Source of the DNA: Acidobacteriota bacterium
Lineage (GTDB): Bacteria > Acidobacteriota > Blastocatellia > Pyrinomonadales > Pyrinomonadaceae
Assembly: GCA_020200235.1 (NCBI GenBank)
Contig: JAIVJC010000140.1
Coordinates: 1 to 39,615, forward strand
Reading direction: 5' to 3'
Length of the DNA: 39,615 bases
The position numbers and the translations under genes are program-made. Below the pieces are notes generated by a model, which had not been told where the DNA came from, ran no database searches, and was given only the letters and a program-made list of their open reading frames with translations. Position 1 is the stretch's first letter, and each line of letters opens with the position of its first letter. Shown here one piece after another: positions 1 through 7,144 of the stretch.

Positions 1-1
1 C

Positions 2-1735
2 GTCGCCGTCATGTACCGCGACGAGGATCGCGCGCTGATGCCGGAGACGCTGCGCCACGCCGCGCAGTTGGGCGTCAAGGTCGTGCGCGTCTGGGCGCAC
101 GGCGAGGGCACGCCCGAGGGCGGCATCACGAGCGTCGGCTCTGATCGCGAAGACTGGCCCGCGACGCACCGCTTCCGCCCCGCGCCCGGCGTGTGGAACG
201 AGGAGGCGTTCGCCCACCTGGATCGCGTGCTGGCGGAGGCGGCGCGCAACCGCCTGCGCGTGCAGTTGACGCTCTCGAACTGGTGGCGCGACACGGGCGG
301 CGTCACGCAGTACCTGCGCTGGGCTGGCGTCAACGGCGCGGCTGACGAAAGGTACCCTTACGGCGTCAACGCCGAGCGCGCGCTTGCTTTTTATTCCAAC
401 GAGACGGCGCGCAGGCTCTACCGCGAGCACGTCGAGAAGATCGTCTCGCGCCGCAACACCGTGACGGGCGCGCTCTACCGCGACGACCCGACGATCTTCT
501 CCTACGAGCTGATGAACGAGGCGCAGGCTCCGACCGGGCGTTGGGCGGAGCGGCGCGCGTGGGCGGCGGAGATGAGCGCGTTCATCAAGTCGCTCGATCC
601 GGATCACATGGTCACTTCGGGCTCGTGGGCTTACCGCTCCGCCCTGGAGCGGCGCGCGTGGCTCGAAGAGCAGACCGTCACGTCGCTCGACTACTGCGAC
701 GTGCACAACTACCCGCGCGACGATCATGACAGCTTCGTCACCGCGCCGCCCGCGCTCGCCGAGTTCGTCGCGAACCGCGCGGCTGCCGCCTTCTCGATCA
801 ACAAGCCGCTCGTCGTCGGCGAGTTCGGCATGAGCCCCGACGGCTTCGGCGGCGCGTCGCAGGCGGAGTGGTTCCGCGCGCTCTTCGACGCGACGCGGCG
901 CGACGCGATCTCCGGCGCGATGTTCTGGATCCTCACGCCCGACCCGCGCCGGGGCTACGGCGTCACCTACACCACCACGCGCGACGACGACCTGCGGGCG
1001 GAGATCGCGCGCGCGTCGCAGCAGCTCGCCGCGCGCGCCGACGCCAAGCCGCCCGCCGAGCTGCTCCGCGCGGGTCACCATTTAATCCCGCGGCAGTTCG
1101 CCTTCGAGCGCGCCGCCGACGATCCGCTCGCCCAGCCGAAGACCGAATTCGTAAGGGCGGGCGAAGGCGCGAAAGGCGCGACGAAGGAGTCCGCGGGCGC
1201 AGAGGGCGCGGGCGACAACGCGAACGGCGCGGGCAACGCTCACGACACTCGCGGCGCGGAGGGCGCGCCGCAGCTCTACCGCTTCGCGCCGGAGGCGGCG
1301 GCGCGCGGGCGCTTCGAGAAGATCGGCGGCGGCGAGGGCTACGTCTGGGGGACGGGCGTCGGCTCGTTCGAGTACGTCGTGCCCGCGCGCGGCGATTGGC
1401 GCAGGGTCTCGGAGATCGTCGTCCGCGCGCACCTCCAGCCCGTCGTCCCGCCGGACGCGCTCCACCGCCTGCGCGCGACGCGCGTCACGCTCTACGTCGG
1501 CGGCACGGACTGCGGCTCGCGGCTCGTCACCTACGAGGAGCCGCCCGCCGCGATCATCACCGAGTGGCGCGTCACGTCCCTCGCGCCGCGCCTTACAGCG
1601 TCGCGCGGCAAGCCGCTCACGATCCGCTTCGTCGTCGAGGTCAACGCCGAGCAATCCTTCGGCATCAACATCTCGAACTTCCCCGCGGGCTTCGACGCGG
1701 GCGAGCGCAAGCCGGTCGAAGTGGAATTGAGGTGA
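2..1735 (+). CDS. Glycoside hydrolase family 5-type (cellulase/mannanase-like) protein, 5'-truncated by window edge
   Basis: This is a secreted-type beta-glycosidase whose frame is open to the left edge, so the true start and any signal peptide lie outside the window. Numbering from the first in-window Met (position 11), residues 1-340 form a GH5-like TIM barrel. YELMNEAQ carries the probable acid/base Glu170, and VVGEFGMS carries the probable nucleophile Glu271. DVHNYPRD lies near the expected substrate-contact His. A low-complexity Gly/Ala/Glu linker (about residues 380-420) follows, and then a C-terminal beta-sandwich-like domain (about 425-574). Within GH5 the closest resemblance is to endo-beta-mannanase or cellulase subfamilies; the substrate cannot be decided from sequence. 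It converges with the aspartyl protease gene downstream. Confidence 0.85.
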   Translation, partial: VAVMYRDEDRALMPETLRHAAQLGVKVVRVWAHGEGTPEGGITSVGSDREDWPATHRFRPAPGVWNEEAFAHLDRVLAEAARNRLRVQLTLSNWWRDTGGVTQYLRWAGVNGAADERYPYGVNAERALAFYSNETARRLYREHVEKIVSRRNTVTGALYRDDPTIFSYELMNEAQAPTGRWAERRAWAAEMSAFIKSLDPDHMVTSGSWAYRSALERRAWLEEQTVTSLDYCDVHNYPRDDHDSFVTAPPALAEFVANRAAAAFSINKPLVVGEFGMSPDGFGGASQAEWFRALFDATRRDAISGAMFWILTPDPRRGYGVTYTTTRDDDLRAEIARASQQLAARADAKPPAELLRAGHHLIPRQFAFERAADDPLAQPKTEFVRAGEGAKGATKESAGAEGAGDNANGAGNAHDTRGAEGAPQLYRFAPEAAARGRFEKIGGGEGYVWGTGVGSFEYVVPARGDWRRVSEIVVRAHLQPVVPPDALHRLRATRVTLYVGGTDCGSRLVTYEEPPAAIITEWRVTSLAPRLTASRGKPLTIRFVVEVNAEQSFGINISNFPAGFDAGERKPVEVELR

Positions 1736-1802
1736 AGAGAGAACCGCGTTTGATGAAAGCCCGAAAAGGTCATCGTCAATCTACAGGTAAGCGCTGGTGT
1801 TT

Positions 1803-1846
1803 CCAGGGGCGTTGCCCCTGGCTATCTAATCGCGCCCCGTTGGGGC
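1803..1846. repeat. Double-hairpin palindromic intergenic repeat
   Basis: Two small perfect palindromes lie in the gap between converging genes. CCAGGGGC/GCCCCTGG with a GTT loop is at 1803-1821, and GCCCC/GGGGC with a GTT loop is at 1834-1846. The paired-hairpin layout resembles dispersed repeats I remember from planctomycete and acidobacterial genomes. There is no U-tract, so it is not a standard terminator. Confidence 0.5.
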
Positions 1847-1863
1847 TCAGACCTTCTCGCACT

Positions 1864-3141
1864 TCAGAGCAGTCGCCTGAGCTTGATGCGAAAGCTCAAC
1901 GTCTCGCCGCCGCGCCTGACGGCGAGTGTGTGCTCCTCGCCTTCGCGGCGGAGCAGCGCGCGAATCTGTTCGAGCGTGAAGGCGGAGGCGGGGCGAGAGT
2001 CGATCGCGGTGAGCACGTCCTCTTCCTTAAAGCCCGCCTCGGACGCGGGCGAGTTCGCGATCACTTCGTTGACGACGTACTGACTGAAGTCGTCGCCCTC
2101 GCTCGCGAACTCCAAGCCGCTCATGTCCGTCTCCACCGGATCGTTCAGGCGCGCGTTCGGCTCCAGGATGACGCGGCGGCGAGAGTAATCGACGATCAGC
2201 TTGAAGCGGCGGAAGAACTCGCCGCCGATCACGCCGTCGAACTTCTCCGTCGCGTACTCGCCCGAGCGCGCCTGTATGAGCGTGACGATCGGTCTATCGA
2301 GCGTGAACCTGCCGAGGCGCACCCCGGCGACTCGAGCGTCCGACGAGCCGATCATCCCGCCCGCCCCGCCGCTGTTGCCCGCCCTGCGGTTCGCGATCAA
2401 CTCGTCGAGCCTGTGCTTCTTGACGAAGGGCGTGCTGACGACCATCACGCCGTCGCCGCCCGTGTCGATCTCGAACGTGCCCTCGAACGACTGCCGTTCG
2501 CTCACGACCAGCGCGGCTCTGACCCAGGGCTTGCGCTCGATCAGGTTGACGGGGACGATCTCGCCCGCGCCCCTGTAGACGTAGCCCGCGGGCTCGTAGA
2601 GGTTGAGCAAGCTCGCCGCGTAGTCGATCTCTAAGACGAACTCCTTGATGAAGTCGTAGCCGATGATGCCGCCGACCTGTCGCCCGGCGATGGGCGCGAA
2701 CATGTCGAGCGGGAACGCGCCGACGGTCTGATCGGTGACGGTGGCGCCGGTCATCGAGAGCGAGACGCCGTCGATCATGCCGACCTCGATCTCGCCGCCC
2801 GTCCCAGTACCTTTCTCCCTGCGCCCCGAGCGCAAGCCCAGCTCCTTCGCCACGCGCTCGTTGATGATGGTCGCGCTCGCGCCCGTGTCGAGGATGAACC
2901 ACAGCGGCGCGGAGTTGTTCACGCGCGTCCGCACGAAGACGAGGTTGTTCACCAGCTCGATGGGAATCTTCAGCGCGCTGCGCCCCTTCGCGAAGCGGTG
3001 GCGCGGCGCGGTCGCCTGCGCGCCGCGCGCCCGAGTCTTCCCTCTGACCTGCGCCCGCGCGGGTGCCGAGCACGCCGTCAGCAGCGCGAGCGAGCACACG
3101 AGGGCACGCGACGAGGAAGCGAATGATGGAAACAACTTCAA
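1864..3141 (-). CDS. Retropepsin-like aspartyl protease with C-terminal PDZ domain, lipoprotein
   Basis: This is a predicted envelope aspartyl protease. The N-terminus is a lipoprotein signal with lipobox LTAC (Cys24), so the protein should be lipid-anchored. Two retropepsin-type halves follow. The first has FILDTGASATI (Asp85) and the second FEIDTGGDGVMV (Asp226), each followed by hydrophobic flap-like segments (GGIIGYDFI, GVIGGEFF). The last 80 residues form a PDZ domain (VNEVIANSPASEAGF onward). Both catalytic Asp motifs are present in one chain, as in bacterial double-domain retropepsins. The longest start is TTG at 3141. A second TTG at 3135 has the better-placed Shine-Dalgarno AAGAAGG, so the true protein may be two residues shorter. 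Substrate unknown. Confidence 0.85.
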   Translation of the reverse strand: MKLFPSFASSSRALVCSLALLTACSAPARAQVRGKTRARGAQATAPRHRFAKGRSALKIPIELVNNLVFVRTRVNNSAPLWFILDTGASATIINERVAKELGLRSGRREKGTGTGGEIEVGMIDGVSLSMTGATVTDQTVGAFPLDMFAPIAGRQVGGIIGYDFIKEFVLEIDYAASLLNLYEPAGYVYRGAGEIVPVNLIERKPWVRAALVVSERQSFEGTFEIDTGGDGVMVVSTPFVKKHRLDELIANRRAGNSGGAGGMIGSSDARVAGVRLGRFTLDRPIVTLIQARSGEYATEKFDGVIGGEFFRRFKLIVDYSRRRVILEPNARLNDPVETDMSGLEFASEGDDFSQYVVNEVIANSPASEAGFKEEDVLTAIDSRPASAFTLEQIRALLRREGEEHTLAVRRGGETLSFRIKLRRLL

Positions 3142-3231
3142 CCTTCTTTCTGTGACTGACCGGGCAGCGGAGAGAATCGCACCGCGCGCGACTGATCGAT
3201 TGACGGTTGAAGGGGAGGAGGCGTTAACGAA

Positions 3232-3342
3232 AAGCTGTTAGCTGTTAGCTGTTAGCTAATAGCTGTTAGCTGTTAGCTGTTAGCCGGAAGTTAAATGTAT
3301 TTCTGTCTGGCTAAAAGCTAAGAGCTAACAGCTAACAGCTAT
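3232..3342. repeat. Heptamer-arm hairpin element, copy 1
   Basis: The left arm is a run of seven TTAGCTG-type heptamers (about 3232-3284). A conserved centre follows (CCGGAAG, then an AATG-containing segment, then TCTGTCTGG). The right arm (about 3309-3342) is the reverse complement pattern (GCTAACA units). The arms can fold into a long A/T-rich hairpin in an otherwise GC-rich chromosome. The right arm ends one base before the hemB stop codon, so it may also act in hemB transcript termination. A second copy in the opposite orientation lies at 7012-7112. Confidence 0.8.
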
Positions 3343-4314
3343 CTACCTCAAGAGCCGCGCCGCCTCGCGCGCGTAGTAGGTGAGGATCACGTCCGCGCCG
3401 GCGCGGCGGATGCTGGTGAGCGTCTCCATCATCACGCGCTGCTCGTCGATCCAGCCGCGCTGCGCCGCCGCCTTGATCATCGCGTACTCGCCGGAGACGT
3501 GGTAGGCGGCGAGCGGGAGATCGAAGCGGTCGCGCACCGCCTTCAGGATGTCCAGGTAGCAGGTGGCGGGCTTGACCATCAGGAAGTCGGCGCCCTCGGC
3601 GTAGTCGATCTCCGCCTCGCGCATCGCCTCGCGCGCGTTCGCCGCGTCCATCTGGTAGGCGCGGCGGTCGCCGAAGGCGGGCGCGCTGTCCGCCGCCTCG
3701 CGGAACGGACCGTAGAACCCGGAGGCGTACTTCACCGCGTAAGCCATGATCGCGACGTGCTGGAACCCGGCGGCGTCTAACGCCTCGCGGATCGCGCCCA
3801 CCTGACCGTCCATCATCGCCGACGGCGCGACCACGTCCGCGCCCGCCTGTGCCTGGCTGACCGCCGTCTGCGCGATCAGCTCCAGCGACTCGTCGTTCAA
3901 GACCTCGCCCCCGCGCACCACACCGCAGTGGCCGTGCGACGTGTACTCGCACAGGCACGTGTCCGCGATCACGATCAGCTCCGGCGCCGACTTCCTGACG
4001 GCGCGGATCGCCTGCTGCACGACGCCGTCGCGCGCGTAGGCGCCGGTCGCGGTCTCGTCCTTCGCTTCGGGCAGGCCGAAGAGGATGATCGCCGGGATGC
4101 CGAGATCGAACGCGCCGGCCGCGTCGCGCGCGATCTCATCGACCGAGAGGTTGAAGACGCCCGGCATCGAAGAGACCTCGCGCCGCACGCCCGCTCCCGC
4201 GCACGCGAAGAGCGGCAGCGCCAGGTTCTCTCTCGACAGCCGCGCCTCTCTTACCATCGCGCGCAAGCCCTCGCGCCGTCGCAGCCGACGCGGCCTGTGA
4301 ATCAGATCAGCCAT
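3343..4314 (-). CDS. hemB: Porphobilinogen synthase (delta-aminolevulinic acid dehydratase)
   Basis: HemB condenses two 5-aminolevulinate molecules to porphobilinogen, an early cytoplasmic step of haem and tetrapyrrole synthesis. The protein has 323 residues, the usual family length. The zinc-binding cysteines are complete (Cys120, Cys122, Cys130 in [12 protein letters not shown]), so this is the Zn-dependent type. The two active-site lysines are at Lys195 ([14 protein letters not shown]) and Lys248 ([10 protein letters not shown]); the latter forms the Schiff base. The substrate-loop region [13 protein letters not shown] is intact. The ATG start is preceded by AAGGA seven bases upstream. No other haem gene is adjacent. 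The gene ends directly against the heptamer hairpin at 3232-3342. Confidence 0.97.
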   Translation of the reverse strand: MADLIHRPRRLRRREGLRAMVREARLSRENLALPLFACAGAGVRREVSSMPGVFNLSVDEIARDAAGAFDLGIPAIILFGLPEAKDETATGAYARDGVVQQAIRAVRKSAPELIVIADTCLCEYTSHGHCGVVRGGEVLNDESLELIAQTAVSQAQAGADVVAPSAMMDGQVGAIREALDAAGFQHVAIMAYAVKYASGFYGPFREAADSAPAFGDRRAYQMDAANAREAMREAEIDYAEGADFLMVKPATCYLDILKAVRDRFDLPLAAYHVSGEYAMIKAAAQRGWIDEQRVMMETLTSIRRAGADVILTYYAREAARLLR

Positions 4315-4435
4315 GATGAGTCCTTATGTAAGTCGGAATGTAAGTCGGAGAACGCCCGCACCGCCAGCTAATTTTCGCGCCCCGATGATACGCGCCCGCC
4401 GCGCGCGCCCGCAAACGAGCCGACCGCATCCTCGC

Positions 4436-4463
4436 TTGACCTTGCCACACCCGTCCTTATAAT
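4436..4463 (+). promoter_or_regulatory. Sigma70-type promoter for tRNA-Met
   Basis: TTGACC (4436-4441) and a perfect TATAAT (4458-4463) are separated by 16 bases. The -10 box ends 20 bases before the tRNA 5' end. Confidence 0.8.
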
Positions 4464-4483
4464 TACAGTCACCTAACCTATGC

Positions 4484-4560
4484 GGCGGGGTAGCTCAGCC
4501 GGTTAGAGCATTGGATTCATAACCCAAAGGTCGGGAGTTCGAGTCTCCCCCCCGCTACCA
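4484..4560 (+). tRNA. tRNA-Met(CAT), elongator-like
   Basis: A full cloverleaf is visible. The acceptor GGCGGGG pairs with CCCCGCT (G1-U72 wobble), followed by discriminator A and an encoded CCA. The D arm is GCTC/GAGC, the anticodon loop TTCATAA, and the T arm GGGAG-TTCGAGT-CTCCC. The anticodon stem lacks the three G-C pairs of initiator tRNA, so this is elongator Met. A lysidine-modified Ile tRNA is a less likely alternative. The 31-39 pair is A-C, a mismatch in an otherwise well-paired stem. Confidence 0.93.
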
Positions 4561-4577
4561 ATTTTTTCTCGCAGATC

Positions 4578-4604
4578 AAGGGCTACCGGGGAGGTAGCCT
4601 TTTC
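4578..4604 (+). terminator. Rho-independent terminator after tRNA-Met
   Basis: GGCTACC and GGTAGCC form a seven-pair perfect stem with a GGGGA loop. The stem is extended by AAG/TTT pairing and runs into TTTTCT. It lies about 20 bases beyond the tRNA CCA end. Confidence 0.85.
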
Positions 4605-4661
4605 TGTCTGATTCCACTATTAGCATGAAGCGCGCGACGCGAGGCGCGTAAAGGGGGGCGA

Positions 4662-5063
4662 GTGTTTCAGGGACTGAGAACCGTCATCCATCACGTGGAC
4701 GATTTGACGAAGGCGAAGGAGTGGTACTCGCGCCTGCTCGGGGTCGAGCCGTACTTCGACGAGCCTTTCTACGTCGGCTTCAACGTCGGCGGCTACGAGC
4801 TGGGGCTCGACCCCGACTCGCGTGGCGTCGAGAGCGGCACCAACGTCGTCGCCTACTGGGGAGTGGATGACGCGGCGGCGGCTTACCGCAGGGCACTAGC
4901 GCGCGGCGCGACGCCGCACGCCGAGCCGCGGGAGGTGGGCGGCGGGATCGTCGTCGCGGCGGTGACGGACCCGTCCGGCAACGTCTTCGGCATCATCGAG
5001 AACCCGCACTTCAAAATCGAAGGCGGCGCGCAGGCGGTCGTTAACGACGCTTCAGCAGAATGA
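4662..5063 (+). CDS. VOC (glyoxalase/bleomycin-resistance fold) family protein
   Basis: This is a 133-residue single-unit VOC protein with the paired beta-alpha-beta-beta-beta layout. VIHHVDDLTKAKEWYSRLLG opens the first module and VTDPSGNVFGIIEN closes the second. The family metal-site positions are His in VIHHV and Glu in FGIIEN. Members include glyoxalase I, dioxygenases and drug-binding resistance proteins; the substrate is not predictable here. The start is GTG with a purine-rich AAGGGGGG just upstream. A truncated attC-like half site begins 29 bases after the stop, and VOC genes are common integron cassettes. It may therefore be a former cassette, although no site is seen on its left. 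Confidence 0.85.
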   Translation: MFQGLRTVIHHVDDLTKAKEWYSRLLGVEPYFDEPFYVGFNVGGYELGLDPDSRGVESGTNVVAYWGVDDAAAAYRRALARGATPHAEPREVGGGIVVAAVTDPSGNVFGIIENPHFKIEGGAQAVVNDASAE

Positions 5064-5091
5064 CTACGTTCGCCTGACTCGCATCACACGC

Positions 5092-5126
5092 GCCTAACAA
5101 CTCATTCAACCGCGACTGAAGAGTCG
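5092..5126 (+). other. Truncated attC-like half site (left arm only)
   Basis: GCCTAAC at 5092-5098 fits the RYYYAAC core of an integron attC site. It is followed by AACTCATTCAACCG, a typical attC left-arm sequence. No complementary right arm ending in GTTRRRY is found in the next 120 bases, so the site is incomplete. It lies directly behind the VOC gene. Confidence 0.5.
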
Positions 5127-5131
5127 GGGCT

Positions 5132-5161
5132 TTGACACGCGCGCTCACGGCGCGGTAGTTT
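5132..5161 (+). promoter_or_regulatory. Possible promoter for AP2-domain gene
   Basis: A perfect -35 TTGACA (5132-5137) lies 18 bases before TAGTTT (5156-5161), a weak -10. The spacing and position fit transcription of the gene at 5208. Confidence 0.4.
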
Positions 5162-5207
5162 CTTAACCATCGATTCTTAATCAAGCGGGGGGTTCAACGA
5201 GGAACTC

Positions 5208-5708
5208 ATGTCAAAAAGTGGTCACAAGGGGGTGAGTCGCATCGACTGCCCGGAGCGCAAGACCGTCGGCTGGTACGTCCGCGTCAGGCTCGGCAACGTC
5301 ACGAAATCGAAGTTCATCAGCGACAGCAAGCACGGCGGCAAGGAGGCGGGTCTCGCGAAAGCCGTCGAGTGCCGGAACCGACTGGAGCGGGAGCTGGGCA
5401 AGCCGCGCACCGACTGGGTGGTGGTCGGCGAAAACCCGCGCAACAAGAGCGGGGTCGTGGGCGTGCGCCGCGCGGTCAAGAAGTACACGGGCAAGGACGG
5501 CACGGTTTATCTGAACGAGGTCTACGAGGTTTCGTGGAACGCGGGGCGCGAGAAGAAGGGGCGCACGTCCGTCTCGATCAAGAAGTACGGCGAGGCGTCG
5601 GCGTTCCGCCGCGCGTGCGCGATCCGCAGGGAGAAGGAGCGCCTGCTCTACGGCAACGCGGTCGTGAGCAAGTGGGCGGACTCGCTCAGCAAGGTCTGCG
5701 CGGCGTGA
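5208..5708 (+). CDS. Protein with two tandem AP2-like DNA-binding domains
   Basis: This is a basic 166-residue protein. Residues about 5-63 (GVSRID..GWYVRVRLGN..KFISDSKHGGKEAGLAKAVECRNRLE) match the AP2-like beta-sheet plus helix pattern. Residues about 84-148 (GVVGVRRA..YEVSWNAG..RTSVSIKKYGEASAFRRACAIRRE) repeat it. In bacteria and phages this domain usually sits beside an HNH homing nuclease and recognises the target DNA. Here no nuclease motif is present, so it is a stand-alone DNA-binding protein, perhaps a regulator or an orphaned targeting part. ATG start with AGGA four bases upstream. Target and role unknown. Its position next to a half attC site and a tRNA fits a mobile origin. Confidence 0.75.
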   Translation: MSKSGHKGVSRIDCPERKTVGWYVRVRLGNVTKSKFISDSKHGGKEAGLAKAVECRNRLERELGKPRTDWVVVGENPRNKSGVVGVRRAVKKYTGKDGTVYLNEVYEVSWNAGREKKGRTSVSIKKYGEASAFRRACAIRREKERLLYGNAVVSKWADSLSKVCAA

Positions 5709-5763
5709 ACGCCGTTCGTGCCGCTCTGGTCATCAGTGCAGAGTCGTGTTAAAAATCTCCGCC

Positions 5764-6921
5764 ATGCTCAGGTTCAGTCCGGCGAGCCTGCTGTGCTTGC
5801 TGTTGCTCTTCCCGCAGACACTACAGGCGTCCGCGCAGCGCCGTCGCCAAAGCGCCGACGCGCGGCAGCGGCTCGTGCTCGACGAGGCGCGGGCGTCGCA
5901 CTTCGCGCGCCTCGCCCTGCGCTGCGCCCGCAAGGAGTACCCGAACAACATCACGCACACCCTGAACGACGCGAGCCAGGTGAAGTCGCCCGCCGCGCTC
6001 CACCCCGCCTTCTACGGCTGCTACGACTGGCACTCGTCAGTCCACGGCCACTGGCTGCTCGCGCACCTGCTGCGCCTCTACCCTTCGATGTCGGAGGCGC
6101 GCGAGATTCGCGCCGCGCTCGACGCCAACCTGACGCCCGAGAACGCCCGCGTCGAAGACGAATACTTCCGCGAGCGCGGCAGGCAATCTTACGAGCGGCC
6201 CTACGGCTGGGCGTGGCTCCTGAAGCTCCACGAAGAACTCTACGCGTGGGACGACGCCGACGCGCGCCGCTGGTTCCGCGCGCTGCAACCGCTCGCCGAC
6301 ACCATCACGAAGAAGTACACAGACTTCTTCGCCAAGCAGACCTACCCGATCCGCGTCGGCACGCACTTCAACACCGCCTTCGGCCTCGCCTTCGCGCTCG
6401 ACTACGCCGAGACGGTCAGGGGCGCGGACGCCGAACACCAGCGCGCGCTCGACGCGCTGCGTGAGCGCGTCGTCGAGAGCAGCCGCAGGTACTTCGCCGC
6501 GGACGCCGACTACCCGGCGGCGTGGGAGCCGGGGGGCGACGACTTCCTGCCGCCGAGTTTGATTGAGGCTGACTTGATGCGCCGCGTGATGCGCCCCGCC
6601 GAGTTCGCGCGCTGGTTCCGCCGCTTCCTGCCCCAGGTCGCGCGCGGTCTGCCCGCGAACCTGCTCGCGCCGGCCATCGTCTCGGATCGATCCGATCCGA
6701 AGATCGTCCACCTCGACGGGCTGAACCTGAGCCGCGCGTGGTGCATGCGCTCGGTCGCCGCCGCGCTCCCGCGCACGGACCCCGCGCGGCGCGTGCTCGC
6801 CGAGTCGGCGCGCCGCCACGCGGAGGCGACGCTGCGCCACGTCACCAGCGGCAACTACGAGGGCGAGCACTGGCTCGCCTCCTTCGCCGTCTACATGCTC
6901 TCGACGCCGGAGCCCGATTGA
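5764..6921 (+). CDS. DUF2891 family secreted protein
   Basis: This is a conserved protein of unknown function. LHPAFYGCYDWHSSVHGHWLL and ERPYGWAWLLKLHEEL are hallmark DUF2891 motifs, with further conserved YPNNITHTLND and HFNTAFGLAFALDY segments. The fold is expected to be an alpha/alpha toroid by analogy with sugar-processing enzymes of similar pattern (inference). The N-terminus MLRFSPASLLCLLLLFPQTLQASAQ is a signal peptide cleaved after ASA, so the protein should be exported. I chose ATG 5764, which begins directly at the signal peptide. An in-frame GTG at 5746 would add six residues. No clear Shine-Dalgarno is visible for either. Confidence 0.88.
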   Translation: MLRFSPASLLCLLLLFPQTLQASAQRRRQSADARQRLVLDEARASHFARLALRCARKEYPNNITHTLNDASQVKSPAALHPAFYGCYDWHSSVHGHWLLAHLLRLYPSMSEAREIRAALDANLTPENARVEDEYFRERGRQSYERPYGWAWLLKLHEELYAWDDADARRWFRALQPLADTITKKYTDFFAKQTYPIRVGTHFNTAFGLAFALDYAETVRGADAEHQRALDALRERVVESSRRYFAADADYPAAWEPGGDDFLPPSLIEADLMRRVMRPAEFARWFRRFLPQVARGLPANLLAPAIVSDRSDPKIVHLDGLNLSRAWCMRSVAAALPRTDPARRVLAESARRHAEATLRHVTSGNYEGEHWLASFAVYMLSTPEPD

Positions 6922-7011
6922 CGATCCGAGCGGTCGAATCTTTAAATGGCGGCGCGGTAAATTTTTCAGGTCTGACGTAACCCGCGCGCGCCGGCTTACG
7001 TCTACGCCCAT

Positions 7012-7112
7012 TATTAGCTGTTAGCGGTTAGCTATTAGCTTTTAGCCAGACAGAGACGCATTGATCTTCCGGCTAACAGCTAATAGCTAATAGCTAACAG
7101 CTAACCGCTATT
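7012..7112. repeat. Heptamer-arm hairpin element, copy 2 (inverted relative to copy 1)
   Basis: The left arm consists of TTAGC-type heptamers (about 7012-7046). A central segment with AGACAGA and CTTCCGG follows, then a right arm of GCTAACA/GCTAATA heptamers (about 7071-7112). Read on the minus strand, its centre matches copy 1 at 3232-3342 at about 36 of 41 bases, including CCGGAAG, AATG and TCTGTCTGGCTAAAAGCT. The arm heptamers vary in number and letter between copies. It sits between DUF2891 and the BNR-repeat gene. Confidence 0.8.
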
Positions 7113-7144
7113 GCACACACTTGCTCGAAAGGAAGCCCCTTCCC

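Noticed and set aside
3232-3342. CRISPR array suggested by short regular repeats
   Set aside because: Units are adjacent 7-bp repeats without spacers and the two arms are inverted, which is a hairpin and not a CRISPR.
5208-5708. Toxin-antitoxin module or homing endonuclease
   Set aside because: There is no partner gene and no HNH, GIY-YIG or PIN motif; only two AP2-like domains are seen.
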